Source of the DNA: Megalobrama amblycephala
Taxonomy: Eukaryota > Chordata > Actinopteri > Cypriniformes > Xenocyprididae
DNA: 64,000 nt
Direction of reading: 5' to 3'
NCBI RefSeq assembly: GCF_018812025.1
Contig: NC_063066.1
Span: forward strand, 7,869,882 to 7,933,881
Within the stretch, counting starts at the first letter, position 1, and every line of letters begins with the position of its first letter. Positions 1 through 59,782 of this stretch are shown here, piece by piece. The notes below the pieces were generated by a model. The model had not been told where the DNA came from and ran no database searches. It saw only the letters and a list, made by a program, of their open reading frames with translations. Made by a program: the position numbers and the translations under genes.

Positions 1-256
1 ATTGTGATTGTTTAGCTATTATATTATTATTAAATATTATTATATTATTGTTCATATTGTTTACCACAACCCACAAGTTTTTTTTGTTTGTTTGTTTTTT
101 TATCAGCAGAAAAGTAATTTCAGAGGCAAACTTATTACATTTTTATTGAAAGAAAAATCTTTTTATGAGTAATGTAAACAATAACATCACGGACATTAAG
201 TAAATACAATCAATTTTTTAAAGGGATAGTTCACACAAAAATTCTGTCATCATTTA

Positions 257-1242
257 CTAGGGGTGTAACGGACACAGAAGTCATGGTTCAGTACGTACCT
301 TGGTTTTGGGGTCACGGTTCGATGCAAGTTCGGTACAACAGGAAAAACCAACAAATCCCCAATGCTAGGTTTCTTTTCATTAATTTTGAACAGACAGTAG
401 TGCAAATTAAAGTTTGTTCTACCTAGCGGAATTCAGTCCCCCCTGAGGTAGATGGTGCAGTACAGCCTCCTTTAGTGTGTTAAGCACTACACAGTAAACA
501 GAATTCACTCTTGCATAGGTCTTTTTTTTTTTTTTTTTTTTGTAGGGATGATAAAAACAAAAGGTATTTGGTCACAATCAGCTACAAAACTGAAAAGCAT
601 CTCTTGTACTATAAAAGTACAAAACAAATCGAATAATGAAAAAAAAATTTGCACGAGAGAGTTCATTAACGTGCGGTGACAATGGCGGATGCACAAAATT
701 CAGGATTACGTTTTTTCAAGGAATCACAGAAACATGAGAGAGAAGGTGAAAAAGAGCATACTTCACCTTCCCACGAGGAGACAGCAAGTGAAGTGGCACC
801 TGAGGCTTCCCATTTATTTTAGTTGTATCCACTCAAAATAATAAAACACATTGTGTTCTAAAATAAAGAAAACAAACAGGATGCTGCTTTCTTCTGTCCC
901 GGTTTCCTATCTGTGAAGTTAGTGAAGCGTGTCACAAAAATTAATCAAACGCAGCATATACAGTGGGCTACTAGCAAGCTCTTGCGGGACATCTGAACTT
1001 CCCAATGGTGAGTCGCCATTCTTGTTTTGGGTCGGTGCATAGATTGTCTCTTCTTCTTCTGCTCTTTTTAAAATATAAATATCTCATTCATTTATTCATT
1101 TGTCCTGTTGTGGCGGTTAGCAAACAGTGTTGCATTACCCCATGCACCCCCTTCTGGATTGTGTGACTGACTGTATTCATCGTCTGACTATATGTACAGA
1201 ACCGTGACGGTTCGGGATGAATACATGTAGTGTTACACCCCT
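257..1242. mobile_element. Non-autonomous hAT-like transposon with 8-bp target duplication
   Basis: The ends are inverted repeats, AGGGGTGTAACG on the left and GTTACACCCCT on the right. They are flanked by the identical 8-bp sequence ATCATTTA at 249-256 and 1243-1250, which is the target-site length typical of hAT elements. The interior has a short open stretch on the + strand starting at about 683 (MADAQNSGLRFF...) that may be the remains of a transposase-related exon, but I cannot identify it. The element inserted into an older MITE. Confidence 0.7.
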
Positions 1243-1387
1243 ATCATTTATGTTCTTCAAACCTGTGCAACTTTTTTTCTTCATAGATCACAAATGGAGA
1301 CATTTTAAATACTGTGCTGGTTGCTCTTTTTCATTCAGAGACAATGATTGGGGATGGGTTTAGGAAAGCTTTCATAAACGTATATCC

Positions 1388-1491
1388 CTACCATTCAAAA
1401 GGTCAGTAAGATTTTTTTTATTGTTTTGAAAGAAGTCTCTTATGCTCAGAAGTACAGTAAACACTAACTGACCCCTAACTTTTGAACAGTG
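1388..1491. mobile_element. Short copy of the TTCAAAAG...GGTCAGTAAG MITE family
   Basis: The left end has CATTCAAAAGGTCAGTAAGA and the right end has ACTGACCCCTAACTTTTGAA, an inverted-repeat pair. The same family recurs at 16690-17056 and 58088-58620. Confidence 0.5.
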
Positions 1492-3201
1492 ACAGCTTTG
1501 CATGAGGAAAGTCACTATTCATGCACATACACATACTGTACATATGCACATATGGTGCACTTTTATGATGACGGCGAGGGAAGAAGGTCATACAGGTTTG
1601 GAATGACATGAGGGTGAGTAAATGATGCCCAAAGTTGCAAACAAGATGAAGAGAGCTGCTGTTTAGTTATATGTGTGTGTGTGTGTGCTTGGGCAGCAGC
1701 GTGTTAGACGAGCAGCTTTATTCCACATTGTCATTGTGGCTCCGAGGTGACCTCGGCATGTCATCTCACGGCAGTCATGAGGGACGTAGAGACAGTGAGC
1801 GAAAGAGGAATCTGGACTTTGACACTGCACCAACATATGGTACATAGGGAACGGGAAGCATATGGCGTGTATGGTGTATTCCTGGTTCGGGAGCAGCAGG
1901 AAATGTAGTCTGGAAGCTGGTGACTCTCAACAGACTGTTTTAGGTCAAGAGAAGTCACACCAAGGGCAAAGGGACACGAGTTCACTTCAGTACGGCCGGG
2001 TGGGAGGGGAGAGCGCTCAAGCTGGCACACATTAGAGCGCAAGATCTCTCTAAAGAGGAGAGAGTGCGTGTGAAGGACGGCTTTCAACTCCTATCTTCTC
2101 CTCTGTTCATCTTCGTCCTTGTCGGTTTTGATTGATGTGTTTCATTTCTGGCACGGTGGTCAGCCGATCGCATGCACACGAACTCCCGCTCCAGTGCTAA
2201 TGTTTGCAGCGGTCTCTGGTCTGTCAGCAGACGTCCACCGCTGCTCTGGCTGACCCATACTGTCCATCTGCAACTAGACCTCCCCTCTTTTCATGTCTGG
2301 CCCTGTCTAACAAAGGGCTTTCTCTGAAGTAAAACTTTCAGTTTGTTACCTCTATCATTGACTGATTGGTGACTTCCAACACATCAAGGGCCGTCACTAA
2401 AAAGACAAACCGTACAGTCGTCAGAGATGACCCTTGACGACCCGCAATGAAAGAGGCTCTTGAAGGTATTAGATTGATTTCAGCTCACAAACTGTTTATA
2501 ATCACCTGTGAGATTTGAAGCGGTTGCATTCGCTGATATCTGTAATCGATGACGCCACATGTGGTGAGTCTTTGAGCTGGACGTGAGGATGTGTGCCACT
2601 TTAAACTGGAAAGAAAGAGGCAGACATGCGTGCATACAGAAAACAAAGCTGACTGTTTCATAGCTGCAAAGACAATGATGCAGTACTAGCATACAAATAA
2701 ACAATCTCAATCACAGGCATCAAGGATTTGCTGATCTCAAAGGAAAGAAAGGGGGATTTGAAAAAGTAGGAAATAAAATATAAACAGTATGAAAGTGCTG
2801 ATATGATCTCACCTGGGACGTGCGAGAGCGTTGGACCCCTGAGTGCTGGAGACAGACCTGAAATACGTCAGAATGTCTCATAATGACACCAGAAGGAGAG
2901 ACAGCCATAATGAAGACAGAGAGATAGGGTGAGTGTGTCTATCTCTGTGTGCCATTGATCTAGCTCGTGATTTCAGCTGCCTCTCATTTCCTGTCGCTAA
3001 TGTGAATGGATAAGCCTCTAGGCACAATACACACATACACAGACTGCATACAAAAACTGCATACCACAAGCTCCTCTCTTTGTGTCTTGATAAGCAGGTT
3101 TGCAGAGCACCAGCCATTCCTCGTCCCATTCCTGCACTGTGTTGAGCTCTGCGCAGAAAAACTCTTATCAGATGTGTTTGTGGCTCTGTTTCTCATATGG
3201 T

Positions 3202-3202
<1 letters not shown>

Positions 3203-3244
<42 letters not shown>
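3203..3244. repeat. (CT)n microsatellite
   Basis: Uninterrupted CT dinucleotides run for about 40 bp. Confidence 0.95.
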
Positions 3245-3245
<1 letters not shown>

Positions 3246-3325
3246 ATTATTTACTCTCTATGAGAGTGTTGGTACCTAACTCATTTGACTAGCTTCATTA
3301 GCATATGACTATACTATAGCACCAT

Positions 3326-3439
3326 TCTTAAAGGTACACTAGCAAAACTAGCCTGTTTTATTTTTTAATTGTAAGTGTCAGGGAGAATGCTAAGCTAATG
3401 TGTTACTGTTTTGGATGAGATGTAGGAAAAGGGTGAGAA

Positions 3440-3440
<1 letters not shown>
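3326..3440. repeat. Dispersed repeat, copy 1
   Basis: The segment shares ordered blocks with 5830-5927, including ATGCTAAGCTAATGTGT and GGATGAGATGT followed by GGTGAGAAG. Both copies are on the same strand. In copy 1 an (AT)n tract follows; in copy 2 a T-rich tract follows. Confidence 0.6.

Positions 3441-3442
<2 letters not shown>

Positions 3443-3507
<65 letters not shown>
3443..3507. repeat. (AT)n microsatellite
   Basis: Perfect AT dinucleotides run for about 64 bp next to a dispersed repeat copy. Open frames here coding for YIYI are artefacts. Confidence 0.95.
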
Positions 3508-3510
<3 letters not shown>

Positions 3511-5608
3511 CCTGTGTATGTTTTGAACTGGGGTGAATTTCATGAAAACTGTCAAGATTGTCCAGTTTACATTTGACCCCAAAATCAAAAGAAATAAGAA
3601 TTTGTGTTTGTTTGGCAATGAAGCCTGTTTTTAGTACCATTTGTATGGTACTCAGAGCCACAACGACAATGTGGAACGTTTTTTTTTTAATACAATTAGG
3701 CAAATTTTCCTTCCAGTTTTCAAATAATAATAATAATATAACGCAATATTTGTTTGAGGAGCACAACAGTATTTCAGTCAGTGCATTTTACTGTGCATAT
3801 CGCCCAAAATGATAGATTTAATGCATGCTTGTTTTCTGAACAAATGGGGCGAGTGACGAACAACCTTTAGAGTGCAGGCAATGAACTTTCAGTTGCATCA
3901 TTTAGTTGGGCTGGGCCCCTGGAGGAAGTGTGTGTGTATTTGTGTGTTTGTGTGAGGATAGTGCTTCTCTGATGGATTAGGATGCTATTGATGGCTGCTT
4001 CACTCATTAACTGTGTATTTGAACTTGCCCCTCTCCCAAGAGGCAGAGGCCAAGGCTCTAATGAAACACACATACATATATATGCAGAGCCTATGGGAAT
4101 CTCCCGGTGCTTTGTAGTTCCATTTCAAAGCCCTTTGACGAGGCTTCTCGTTTGCTGTGGTTCTACCCTGTAGCCTTACCCTATTCCATGTCCCCTTCCA
4201 TAAACACACATTAAACAGCTTTCTGATGTAGTCCAACTATTACTGAAAAAGATGTATTCAGGTATGTCCTTTTATGACTGATGTCAGTTGGCCAGGTAAT
4301 ATCAGTGCTGGTTTATCAGTAATATGTTACTCTTTATAAAATTGCATTGCATTACTTTTTTACTTAATATGGAAATTATGTTAATTTTACATTTGCATAA
4401 CTTTTTATTACCATCAGCTGACTGAGACATGCAGAAATGAACAACCTTTGCTGTGTATTTATGTGCATAACTTGTTTGAAAAATATTTTGGAGTAATGTT
4501 ACTTTGCTTGTTAATCTGATCTGAAGTAATCTGATTATGTAACATGCATTACTTATAGCACATTTCCTCAAAAACTGATGATAATTGATCATAGTGCACT
4601 CATTTTTATTTTTGCTTAAAAGGGGCATTTCATGGAAAACACTGAAATGTTTTCTTGTAAAATAATTTGATTTACTATGTAGATTCATGATTCTCAATGA
4701 TCAGAATTTACTCCGGTCATCAAGTGGTGACCAGTCACATAACTCCTTTACCTAACCATATTCAATGTAGTCTGCCTTGTGTCCGAATATGCCTACTCGC
4801 CTTCTATTTAGTCGGCATAAACCAATATGAATTCGTAATATCCATAAAACATTAAGCCTACCGCCAAAGTCTTTAGATATATATGAAGGAATAAGTCTCA
4901 CCTTCTAAATAAAAGAGCCAATTGCCAATTGATAAAGTTATGGTGTCACTGTAGCTGCTGTTAGAAGCTCTGGGTGTCAGTCTTTACCATCCCACTTTCT
5001 TCTATTTTTTATTACTTCTATTTTTTATACGTATTTTTCACTCCTGCAGAATGGGTTAGTACAGTTTACTACAGAACAATTCACATATGTCGGTGTGAAA
5101 TAAACAGTTATGGAAATGTAGAAATTAAAGTTAATGCTCCAATCTCCTCCCAAAAGTCCATTGGTTCCTCAGTGACTACTACTTTGCTCAGAGAAGCTGT
5201 CAATCTCAGCTGTCAATCATGATGTCTCACCCCCCTTTTTATAGCATCAAATAACTAACTAGAACCAAACTTGTTTTAAAAAAAACGAACAATTGAACTT
5301 AGATCAGCGTGATAAAAAATACCTAAAATGACAGAAACCATCTTTGAAAAAAAATTACTTTAAGTCTAATTTGTTTAGTTAGATTACATGGAGGGGGCGG
5401 GGTTTATGACCTATACTGCATCCAGCCACCTGGAGGCGATCGAAGCGTTCTGGCTTCACTTTTCAGGACTTGTACAGCACACTTGGTTCATATATGTGAC
5501 TGTTTTTTTGTTTTGTTTTTTTTGTTTTTCCCCGTATTTCCCATTTATTTTCCAATGGCATGAACAAAACAAGTGTGACTATTTTTATATCCATTTAGCC
5601 TTTCTCTA

Positions 5609-5610
<2 letters not shown>

Positions 5611-5684
<74 letters not shown>
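5611..5684. repeat. (GT)n microsatellite
   Basis: Perfect TG dinucleotides run for about 74 bp. Confidence 0.95.
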
Positions 5685-5685
<1 letters not shown>

Positions 5686-5829
5686 TCACATAGCAACTGG
5701 CATAAAAGCCATTGAGTTTTGTACCATTACGTTGAAGTAGCGGTTTTAAACATTTCAAAACATTTTTTTTTTTTTTTTTTTTCGGTCTAAAATGACTGAA
5801 CACAAGAGGGTTAAAGGTATAATTCCTTA

Positions 5830-5927
5830 TTCTTAAAGGTGCAATAGCAGTAACAGCCTGTTTGATCCAAATGCTAAGCTAATGTGTCACTGTTTAGGAT
5901 GAGATGTTGGAAAAAGGTGAGAAGTTT
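5830..5927. repeat. Dispersed repeat, copy 2
   Basis: This is the second copy of the segment at 3326-3440, on the same strand, sharing AAATGCTAAGCTAATGTGT and a GGATGAGATGTTGG block. Confidence 0.6.
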
Positions 5928-8559
5928 TTTTTTTTCTGTTCTTTTTCTTTTTTTTAACAGCAGGTTTCGTAAACCAATTGCAAATGCCGTCCAGGATAGT
6001 CTCAGCTTACAATTAGTGTCCTAATTGAGGTCAGTCTTGTTAATTTAGTGGTAAATTAGAACAGTTAATACGCGTTTATTATGGAGGCCAAGGGAGACCG
6101 CAAAAATAAGGTAAGGGAAAATTACCTTTTAAGTAATATGAGGTCTCTTTTGCGCTCTAATTATGGCTGTGTAATTGTGTGATATGTTGAGTAGAGGTGT
6201 GTGTGGATAGAGGGATAGGATGTCCTGGTTTCTGCTGCGTGTTGTGGCATGTTAGAAAGGTGACCTGAGAGTATGTCCCTCAGCTCAGTGATACACACAA
6301 TGCCTGGAGTGTTTTTGTGAGACTGCGAGATTCTCTGTCGAGAATTGCTAAGTGTGTCAAGAAGCATTTTCCCACATTCATTGTTTGCTGATCTGACAAA
6401 TTTTAGCACTGGAAGCTTCCACAAAACGCATAATTCTGAATTCTCTAGAAAGTGCCTGTCAGGGGAACTATGCGGATGAATTGCACATGGACACCCAAGG
6501 CATGAAAGGTAAATAAACGAATGTAACCGCATGCTACTCATAGGTGTGGACGCTAGAAGCTGTTAGCATGTGTGATGAAAGAGAAGAAAGAACGAGTAAG
6601 AGGGAAAAAAGACAAACATAAGAAGGTATGCAGACAGAGATGCTTCTTCTTTATGAAATATGTATTTGCTTGCCTACAGAGAAATTCATGCAAGAGCCCA
6701 GCCTCATATATAACATCTGTAGGGAAATAAGCGCATGTATTCTTTATGATGAGCAGATATGAAGACATCTCTTTCCTCATGTTCACTTCATATTTAACAT
6801 CTTAGGGAGCAATAGTGCTTAGAAAAATGTGGGGTCGTGTGAATTATTTTGGTTTCTAGCAGGCCCGCACAGACTCAGAACTCGGTGGAAACCTACACAG
6901 ATTTCCTTGTATGTTCAGTGTTTTAGCTAATTTTATTATACTTTCAGCCATCATAAGCTCCATTTAACACAGATTTCTCACAAAAATGGTTTCAGATTGT
7001 GTTTGGAAACTGTTCTTATAAGGGTAGTTCACGCAAAAATGGCTCAAAAGCTGTTTTGGACCACCGTGATTTTTATGTGTGTGTGTGTGTGTGTGTGTGT
7101 CTGGTGTCCATTGTGTTATTTATAGCCATGTCTTGGGGTGAGGTTGGACCTGGCCATCCACTCGCATGTGACTTACTTTCCACTCGGGCCAGAAGCAGCT
7201 CAGCCAACACCAGCATAGTACACAGGCATATGGATCCGTTCTAGCAGAGAGAAACCTGCCACCTGCATATGTGTGTGTGTGTGTGGTCACAGAGGTCTAA
7301 TCGGTGATGACAGGTGCGGCTGAATCATAGAGGGACGTCCTGCCAGCCCTACTTCGATATGCACATACGTCCGCTTTCTTTCCCTTTTTCTGCATCTCCC
7401 GCTCATGCACACAAATAAACAGACAGGAAACTGCCAAGAGCTTCCTCCAGGTCTCTCTCACGTAACTGTACCTTAAGGACAACCGTAAACCCATTTCAGG
7501 GACCTGTCTCACATGTCTTATGCTTTACCTCTTGCTCTATCCATCCCTTCTTTCTCTCTGTGCAAGGTAACCTTGTATCAGGGATGTTGGCATGTCAGGC
7601 CAAATTTTGAATTCTGGAATATTCCAGCTGTAAAATCTGCCACTGTATAATTATGGTACAGTCAAGACAGCACACATGCATGCACATTTACACACACTCA
7701 AAACAGTTAATCTTAGAATGTTTCAGCACAAAAACCGGCATCTGTCCGTCTGTCTGTCTACAGTATCTATTAAATTAATCTCTTTTGCTGAGCTGTTGCT
7801 CTGTGGTTGTAATGCTCAAACAACAGTGAAATATGTTGATACTCCCACAGTGTTTACATTTTTTCACATATGAATGACTTTATGATTGTCTCTACAGTAC
7901 CTGTTAATCTGAGATAGGATTAAAATTCAGTGTATCAACTTTAAATGTATTCTCGAGAAAGTGACACCTTCCATTCGTTTGTGCAGGTGAATTATGCATC
8001 AACACATCTATATTATGCATTGATTTATACATTTTTAATCATACACATTTCCTCACAAAGCTGAGCCCTTCAGTGAATATTCATCAGGAGCCTGAGAATA
8101 AAGCTGTTATCTATAGCCTGATCTGCACACATGCGTAAAACAGCAGACAGCTTAATGTTGTGCGTGGAGACAGAAAAAGAGATCACGTCCTGTGCTAAAA
8201 CAACCGTTCATTTTAACGTCGGTGACTATCGCGCATGCCATCAGCTTTGGTTCTCTTTTTCTCTCACCCTCCTTAGATTGGGCTCATTCCCTCGCTGTTG
8301 TATTGAAAACCCGTCACTTCATGCAGTCAAAATTTAACTCAATATTGCCACCTACTGGTCCAGAATACATTAGGCTTACGCTTCACGCACATACACGCGG
8401 AATGGATTGCAGATATACAGAGTGTCTGAGCTGCAGTTAATCTGTCTGAGTCCTGTCTCTCGATGCTTTCAGTTATTGTAGTTCACTGATTCATTTGTTA
8501 ATTATTTAAAAGATTGCAAAATTAGCATTTGGTCGCTATCGATGTGCACCGACAGAACA

Positions 8560-9490
8560 GAGAGAGAGATGATAAGATAATGAAGGACAGGAGGTTGAGG
8601 AAGATCAATGGAGCGGAGACACGTTAGAGGTGAAGGAGTAGATTGAAAAGCATGGAGAGAAGACTGGAAGGAGAGGAGGAGAGAAAAGCTATCTCAGTGT
8701 TTGCTCCAGACCATCTGAAACAAATAAAAGAGCTGACAGAGACACACTTAGAGTGTCAGCGCTTTCCTTTAACTGAAAAAGAGACCAAGAGAGAAAGGGA
8801 GCGGTATAGAGAGAGAAAAGGAGAGGGGGACAATGTCTGAGCGCAGGCGGAGGGGGAGATGGAATTTGACAAGAGAAAATTGATTTTCTGGGATGAGATT
8901 TAGGTGTGATAGGCAAGCAGAGGGAATGTGAGAAGAGGGGTGGAGTCACTAACGTACACAGACAGTATACCTGTAAATCCTGTAAATCTCCACCTGCCTG
9001 ATCAAAACCACAAGATGCAAAGAGAGAGTAAGACGGGCAGAGAGAATGTTTACAATAACGGCAATTTGCAGCAACCAGATATTCCAGTGATTCCAGCGAT
9101 TTCCAGAGACAGAGACAGTTGGCGATGTGATGTGCAAATGAGCAATGACGTGATACGGCGCCTACCAATCAGAGTGCAGACAGCGATCCAGTACCGGATA
9201 CAGGTGGATATAATAATGAAATCGAGTAGGAACACCTGCAAGAAAATCGCTGTTAGTGTGAACTGGACTTTAGAGAGCGAGATATGCATGGAGATAGAGA
9301 GTGAGACAGGCAGATTGAGAGTTTTGTGAAGTCTTGCCATGATAGGATGAATGTGAGAGATGGAGATAGTTAAGGAGAGGGTGAGACCGGTGAGGAAAAA
9401 GAGAGGCAGGCAGAGAGGTAGTGAAGTAAGATGAGATTTTTACTGAAAATATAGTTAAGTTGAGAATGGTGGTGGGAGAAGAGAGTTAGA
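8560..9490. repeat. Purine-rich (GA) degenerate repeat tract, left part
   Basis: The + strand is strongly biased to A and G with irregular GAGAGA, GAGACAG and AGGCAGAG units. It contains the block TTTTGTGAAGTCTTGCCATG at about 9322, which is repeated near 10495 beyond a nested transposon. The reading frames here are low-complexity and not convincing as genes. Confidence 0.6.
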
Positions 9491-9498
9491 CAGATAGT

Positions 9499-10188
9499 GT
9501 TTTCAAAGGTACCGACTGCGATACTAAGTCGGTACTGAAATTTTAAAAATGTGACTCTTTGAGCACTGTTGAGTGGATTTGTAAACATGTCTGATTGGTA
9601 GGGCTGGGACAATGCATTGATTATCGATTCACGATACAATGATTCTGGATGGATTCTGAGCTCAGTTTTAACAGCAGATGGCGCTCTAGGCTAGTTTTTA
9701 ACCGCACACTCAATGCTCATGAAGAAGAGTGCTGGAGAGCGCTCGTGCATTCGAGCTGAGTCATGTAAGAGGTTAAATATACTTGCACCTCGGCTCAGGA
9801 TTATTTTATGATGCGAGATTAATGTAAACGCAGCCCACTGCCAACACCCTTGTAATTCGGTTCAACCTCTTCGAACTCTATGAATGATTATTTTAGGTTT
9901 AAGTGGTGTGTGTAAAGGAACTGGAAACGAGCAGAGTACGGGTGTTTCTAAAGCACGTAGTGCCATCTGCTGTTAAAAACTAAGCTCAGAATCAATTCGA
10001 GAGAGAATCGCGATACATCAGAAAATATCGGAATCGCTCCAGATTCTTTCTATCATCAATGGAGAATCGATGTTTTGTCCCAGCCCTGCAGTCAGAGGTG
10101 AGTACTCTACTGTCAGAGGTGTTTATGAATCCGCTCAACAGCCCTCAAAGCGTACCGACTTAGTATCGCGGTCAGTACTTTTGACAAC
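9499..10188. mobile_element. Outer inverted-repeat MITE, split by an inner MITE
   Basis: The left arm from GTTTTCAAAGGTACCGAC and the right arm ending GTCAGTACTTTTGACAAC are reverse complements over about 90 bp each. Both contain GATACTAAGTCGGTAC and GTTGAGYGGATT. The same short flank, ATAGTG, is on both sides. The inner element at 9600-10087 separates the arms. Confidence 0.7.
9600..10087. mobile_element. Inner inverted-repeat MITE (GGGCTGGGACAA family)
   Basis: The left end reads AGGGCTGGGACAATGCAT and the right end reads GTTTTGTCCCAGCCCT. Further in, TTAACAGCAGATGGCGCT on the left faces a matching inverted block (GCCATCTGCTGTTAAAA) on the right. It is nested inside the element at 9499-10188. 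Confidence 0.75.
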
Positions 10189-10189
10189 G

Positions 10190-10745
10190 CTATAGTGAAG
10201 TAGAGAGTGAGACAGGTAGAGAGAGGTTTGTGAGAAAGGGAGTGGTAAATTGAGGTTTAGAGTTGAGAGTCCGACAGACAGAGATGGAATTGAATTTAAC
10301 TGAATTTAACTGAATTGAATTGAGATACCAAGGTAGAGAGTAAGACAGGCAGAGAACAGGTTATCCAGACAGATAGAGACTGAGACAGAGAGATAGTTGC
10401 AAATAAGACAAGAAAGATTGAGGCAGACAGAGACAATGAAACAGACAGAAAGAGTGTGAGACAGAAAAGGAGTGAAAGTCAGCGAGAGAGAGTTTTGTGA
10501 AGTCTTGCCATGATAGGATGAGGGTGATAGTCCTGGAGAGAGTGAGACATGGAGAGATAGTTTGAGATAACAAGGGAGCGAGTCAGACAGGAAGAGAGAG
10601 GATGAAATACTGAGGTAGAGAGTGAGACAGACTAAAAAAGGCAAAGCAGAGAGAGAATGAGACGGGGAGAGAGTTAGACAGGCAGACAAAGTGAGAGACA
10701 GAGAGTGAGAAAGGCAGCGACAGCACCAGACGGACAGAGAGAAAG
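10190..10745. repeat. Purine-rich (GA) degenerate repeat tract, right part
   Basis: The units resemble AGGTAGAGAGTGAGACAG, repeated irregularly. This looks like the continuation of the tract at 8560-9490 after the nested MITEs. It is followed by ordinary sequence. Confidence 0.65.
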
Positions 10746-12701
10746 CATGTCCACTTCTAATAGTCTAATAGTGTGTGCACATTTGCACAGTGGATTAGCA
10801 AGTTAGTAAAAGGACTTTACAAAGGAGGTCATACATGAGAGCAACACAGCAGCTTCACATGAACCTCCTCCTGTGACTCTGACTACTGAGGCAGTGATGG
10901 CTGCTGTCTCTGATGACTCACAATCTCAGCCCATCTTTACCGCCACTGTGAAGAACAGACGACGCAGACTCACAGGATCGAGAGATAAAGCGTAAGATCC
11001 CGCAATCAGCCCGAGATTGCGTGTTACAAAGAGCTTCCTCTCTCCCGCGTTTCCTGCGGCACCTCTAGAGTTCAGCAGATTAAGCGCTCCTCTCTCTTCA
11101 GCTTGTGATAAAAGTTTCTTGGCAGAACTAGAAAGGACACGGGTCGGGAAAAGATTCATCTGACAAACTGCACGCAGGCCTCGGAGCGAACAGACCAAAA
11201 TAAGCTCCACAGGCAGGAAAAAGAAACAACAGCCCCGCGATACAAAGAGAAAAGACAGAGAGATCTGCTTGCTTTCAGCTGTCACTCGGATTGTCGCTGA
11301 TTCATGCCAGCTCGACATGAAAGCTCTGAATGCTGTCAGGATTCTGCTGGTTTTCTGTCTGCGCATTTGTTAACTTTTTTAACCTGTTGCGGTGCGAGTA
11401 ATTCCTACAGACGTGGGTCTCGCCTCCTGCTTCTCTTTCTGTCTGTGTCTTTAGAAGCGTGTCTACATCATTTCCTCGGGGCTTCGGTGACTGAATGACT
11501 GAAAAGACGCTCACACGCACACACACACACAGTTAAATTGATTTTGCTAATGAACCAGTTAGATCTGTCACCCAATTCCTATAATCTACTAGCAGAAAAT
11601 CATTTTGTGGCACTTTCCGTGATGGCTGCATATTACACTACAAATTTTTATTGTATTTTTCATAAATAGTAATTATTTATAAATGGTTATAATGCCGATT
11701 TATGGCCATGTCTTTAAAAACTACATTTCATTAGTACAAAAAACTTGTGCTGTTATACATTAAACTCTTTATAAATATTAAATTCATTATGACTTTTACA
11801 ATTATTACAGTCGTTTACAACAACATGCAATGGATTTTGAAGTGTATTATAATTTATTATAATACCTTATATTGCATTGAAAATACTTATAATGATAATC
11901 TTATCATTGATAATACTTATAATGCATTATATTACTTATAATGTATTGTATATACTGTACATGCTTTAAAGATGGCACTAGAAATGGAATCATTTTTGCA
12001 CTTATTTTGAGGGAAAATGTGTACAATTCTGTTGAACATGGTAATCTGGTAATATTGCACTCTTATAATTAGCATGTCATTATCTAATATTATTATAATA
12101 TAAATATATAAATATATTCAATAAATAAATGTGCAAGGTGCGGGGCATATGCAACATTTTGTGAACGATGGCTTTTCAAATTTGGTGTAAAAGGAGTTTG
12201 AATATATTGAGTTATTGTTATAGTCAGAGAACATTTTTAACATTTTTCCAATATATGAAAGAGCCCCAGACTAGTTTTATACAAACACACATCGCTGTGA
12301 CATATATCAGACTGGGGATCAAATGCAAGTGTCCTGTGAGCGACAGATGGCTCCTCAGTCAGTCAACATCAATCAGGCAGGCAATCAATAAAAATGACTG
12401 GGCTGTCTGTCTTTTTTTATTTTCTTTTTTTATTTTTTCAGGGAAAAAATAAACCACTTCATTTTACGGCCTCTCTCTCTCTGTACAAGGTTTAACAGAT
12501 CAATATTATACATTTTAGATTTAGTATTTTGTTTCATTTTGAATCATTTGTGTTCTCTTCGTGAAGCAGCAATACAAAGTAGCTTTTGCAAAGTCCTCAA
12601 GCTTTTCTTTTTCTGGCTACCTTTCTCTTCCCATTTACCTGCACTGTTTACACTCTTTCTTTCTCTGTTTCTCTCTCTCTATTGCTCTCTTTCTCTCTCA
12701 G

Positions 12702-59782
<47,081 letters not shown>

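Larger units (their letters stand above)
221..1628. mobile_element. Degenerate MITE (GGGATAGTTCAC family), interrupted by a hAT element
   Basis: The left end reads AAGGGATAGTTCACAC and continues into TCTGTCATCATTTACT. The reverse complement of the same motif (ATGAGGGTGAGTAAATGATG) appears near 1608-1627, giving an inverted-repeat element. A hAT-like element sits inside it at 257-1242. Other partial copies of the family lie near 24212 and 27998. The boundaries are approximate because the right end is eroded. Confidence 0.45.
1..12701. other. Upstream intron or flank of tenm2, no exon recognised
   Basis: The first visible tenm2 exon begins in mid-codon at 12702, so this stretch is most likely intron. 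I looked for the exon that should encode the transmembrane helix and the proline-rich cytoplasmic tail and found none, so it must lie further upstream. The stretch holds nested transposons (221-1628, 9499-10188), microsatellites, purine-rich tracts and a somewhat CpG-richer patch at about 10.9-11.5 kb. Parts such as 1.6-3.2 kb and 6-8.5 kb show nothing I can name. Confidence 0.7.

Noticed and set aside
3403..3618. Open frames of YIYIYI or CVCVCV type over microsatellites (also near 5.6, 16.6, 17.1, 19.1, 21.3, 27.6 and 28.4 kb)
   Set aside because: They are produced by (AT)n and (GT)n repeats and have no protein-like flanks.
8689..9168. 159-codon minus-strand open frame over the purine-rich tract
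   Set aside because: Low-complexity Ser/Leu/Pro composition caused by the GA repeat.
10926..11366. 146-codon minus-strand open frame
   Set aside because: No domain or start context recognised, and composition follows the local CpG-richer DNA.
1..12701. Transmembrane and cytoplasmic exons of tenm2
   Set aside because: No stretch encodes a hydrophobic helix with the expected phase-1 donor, so they are placed outside the window.
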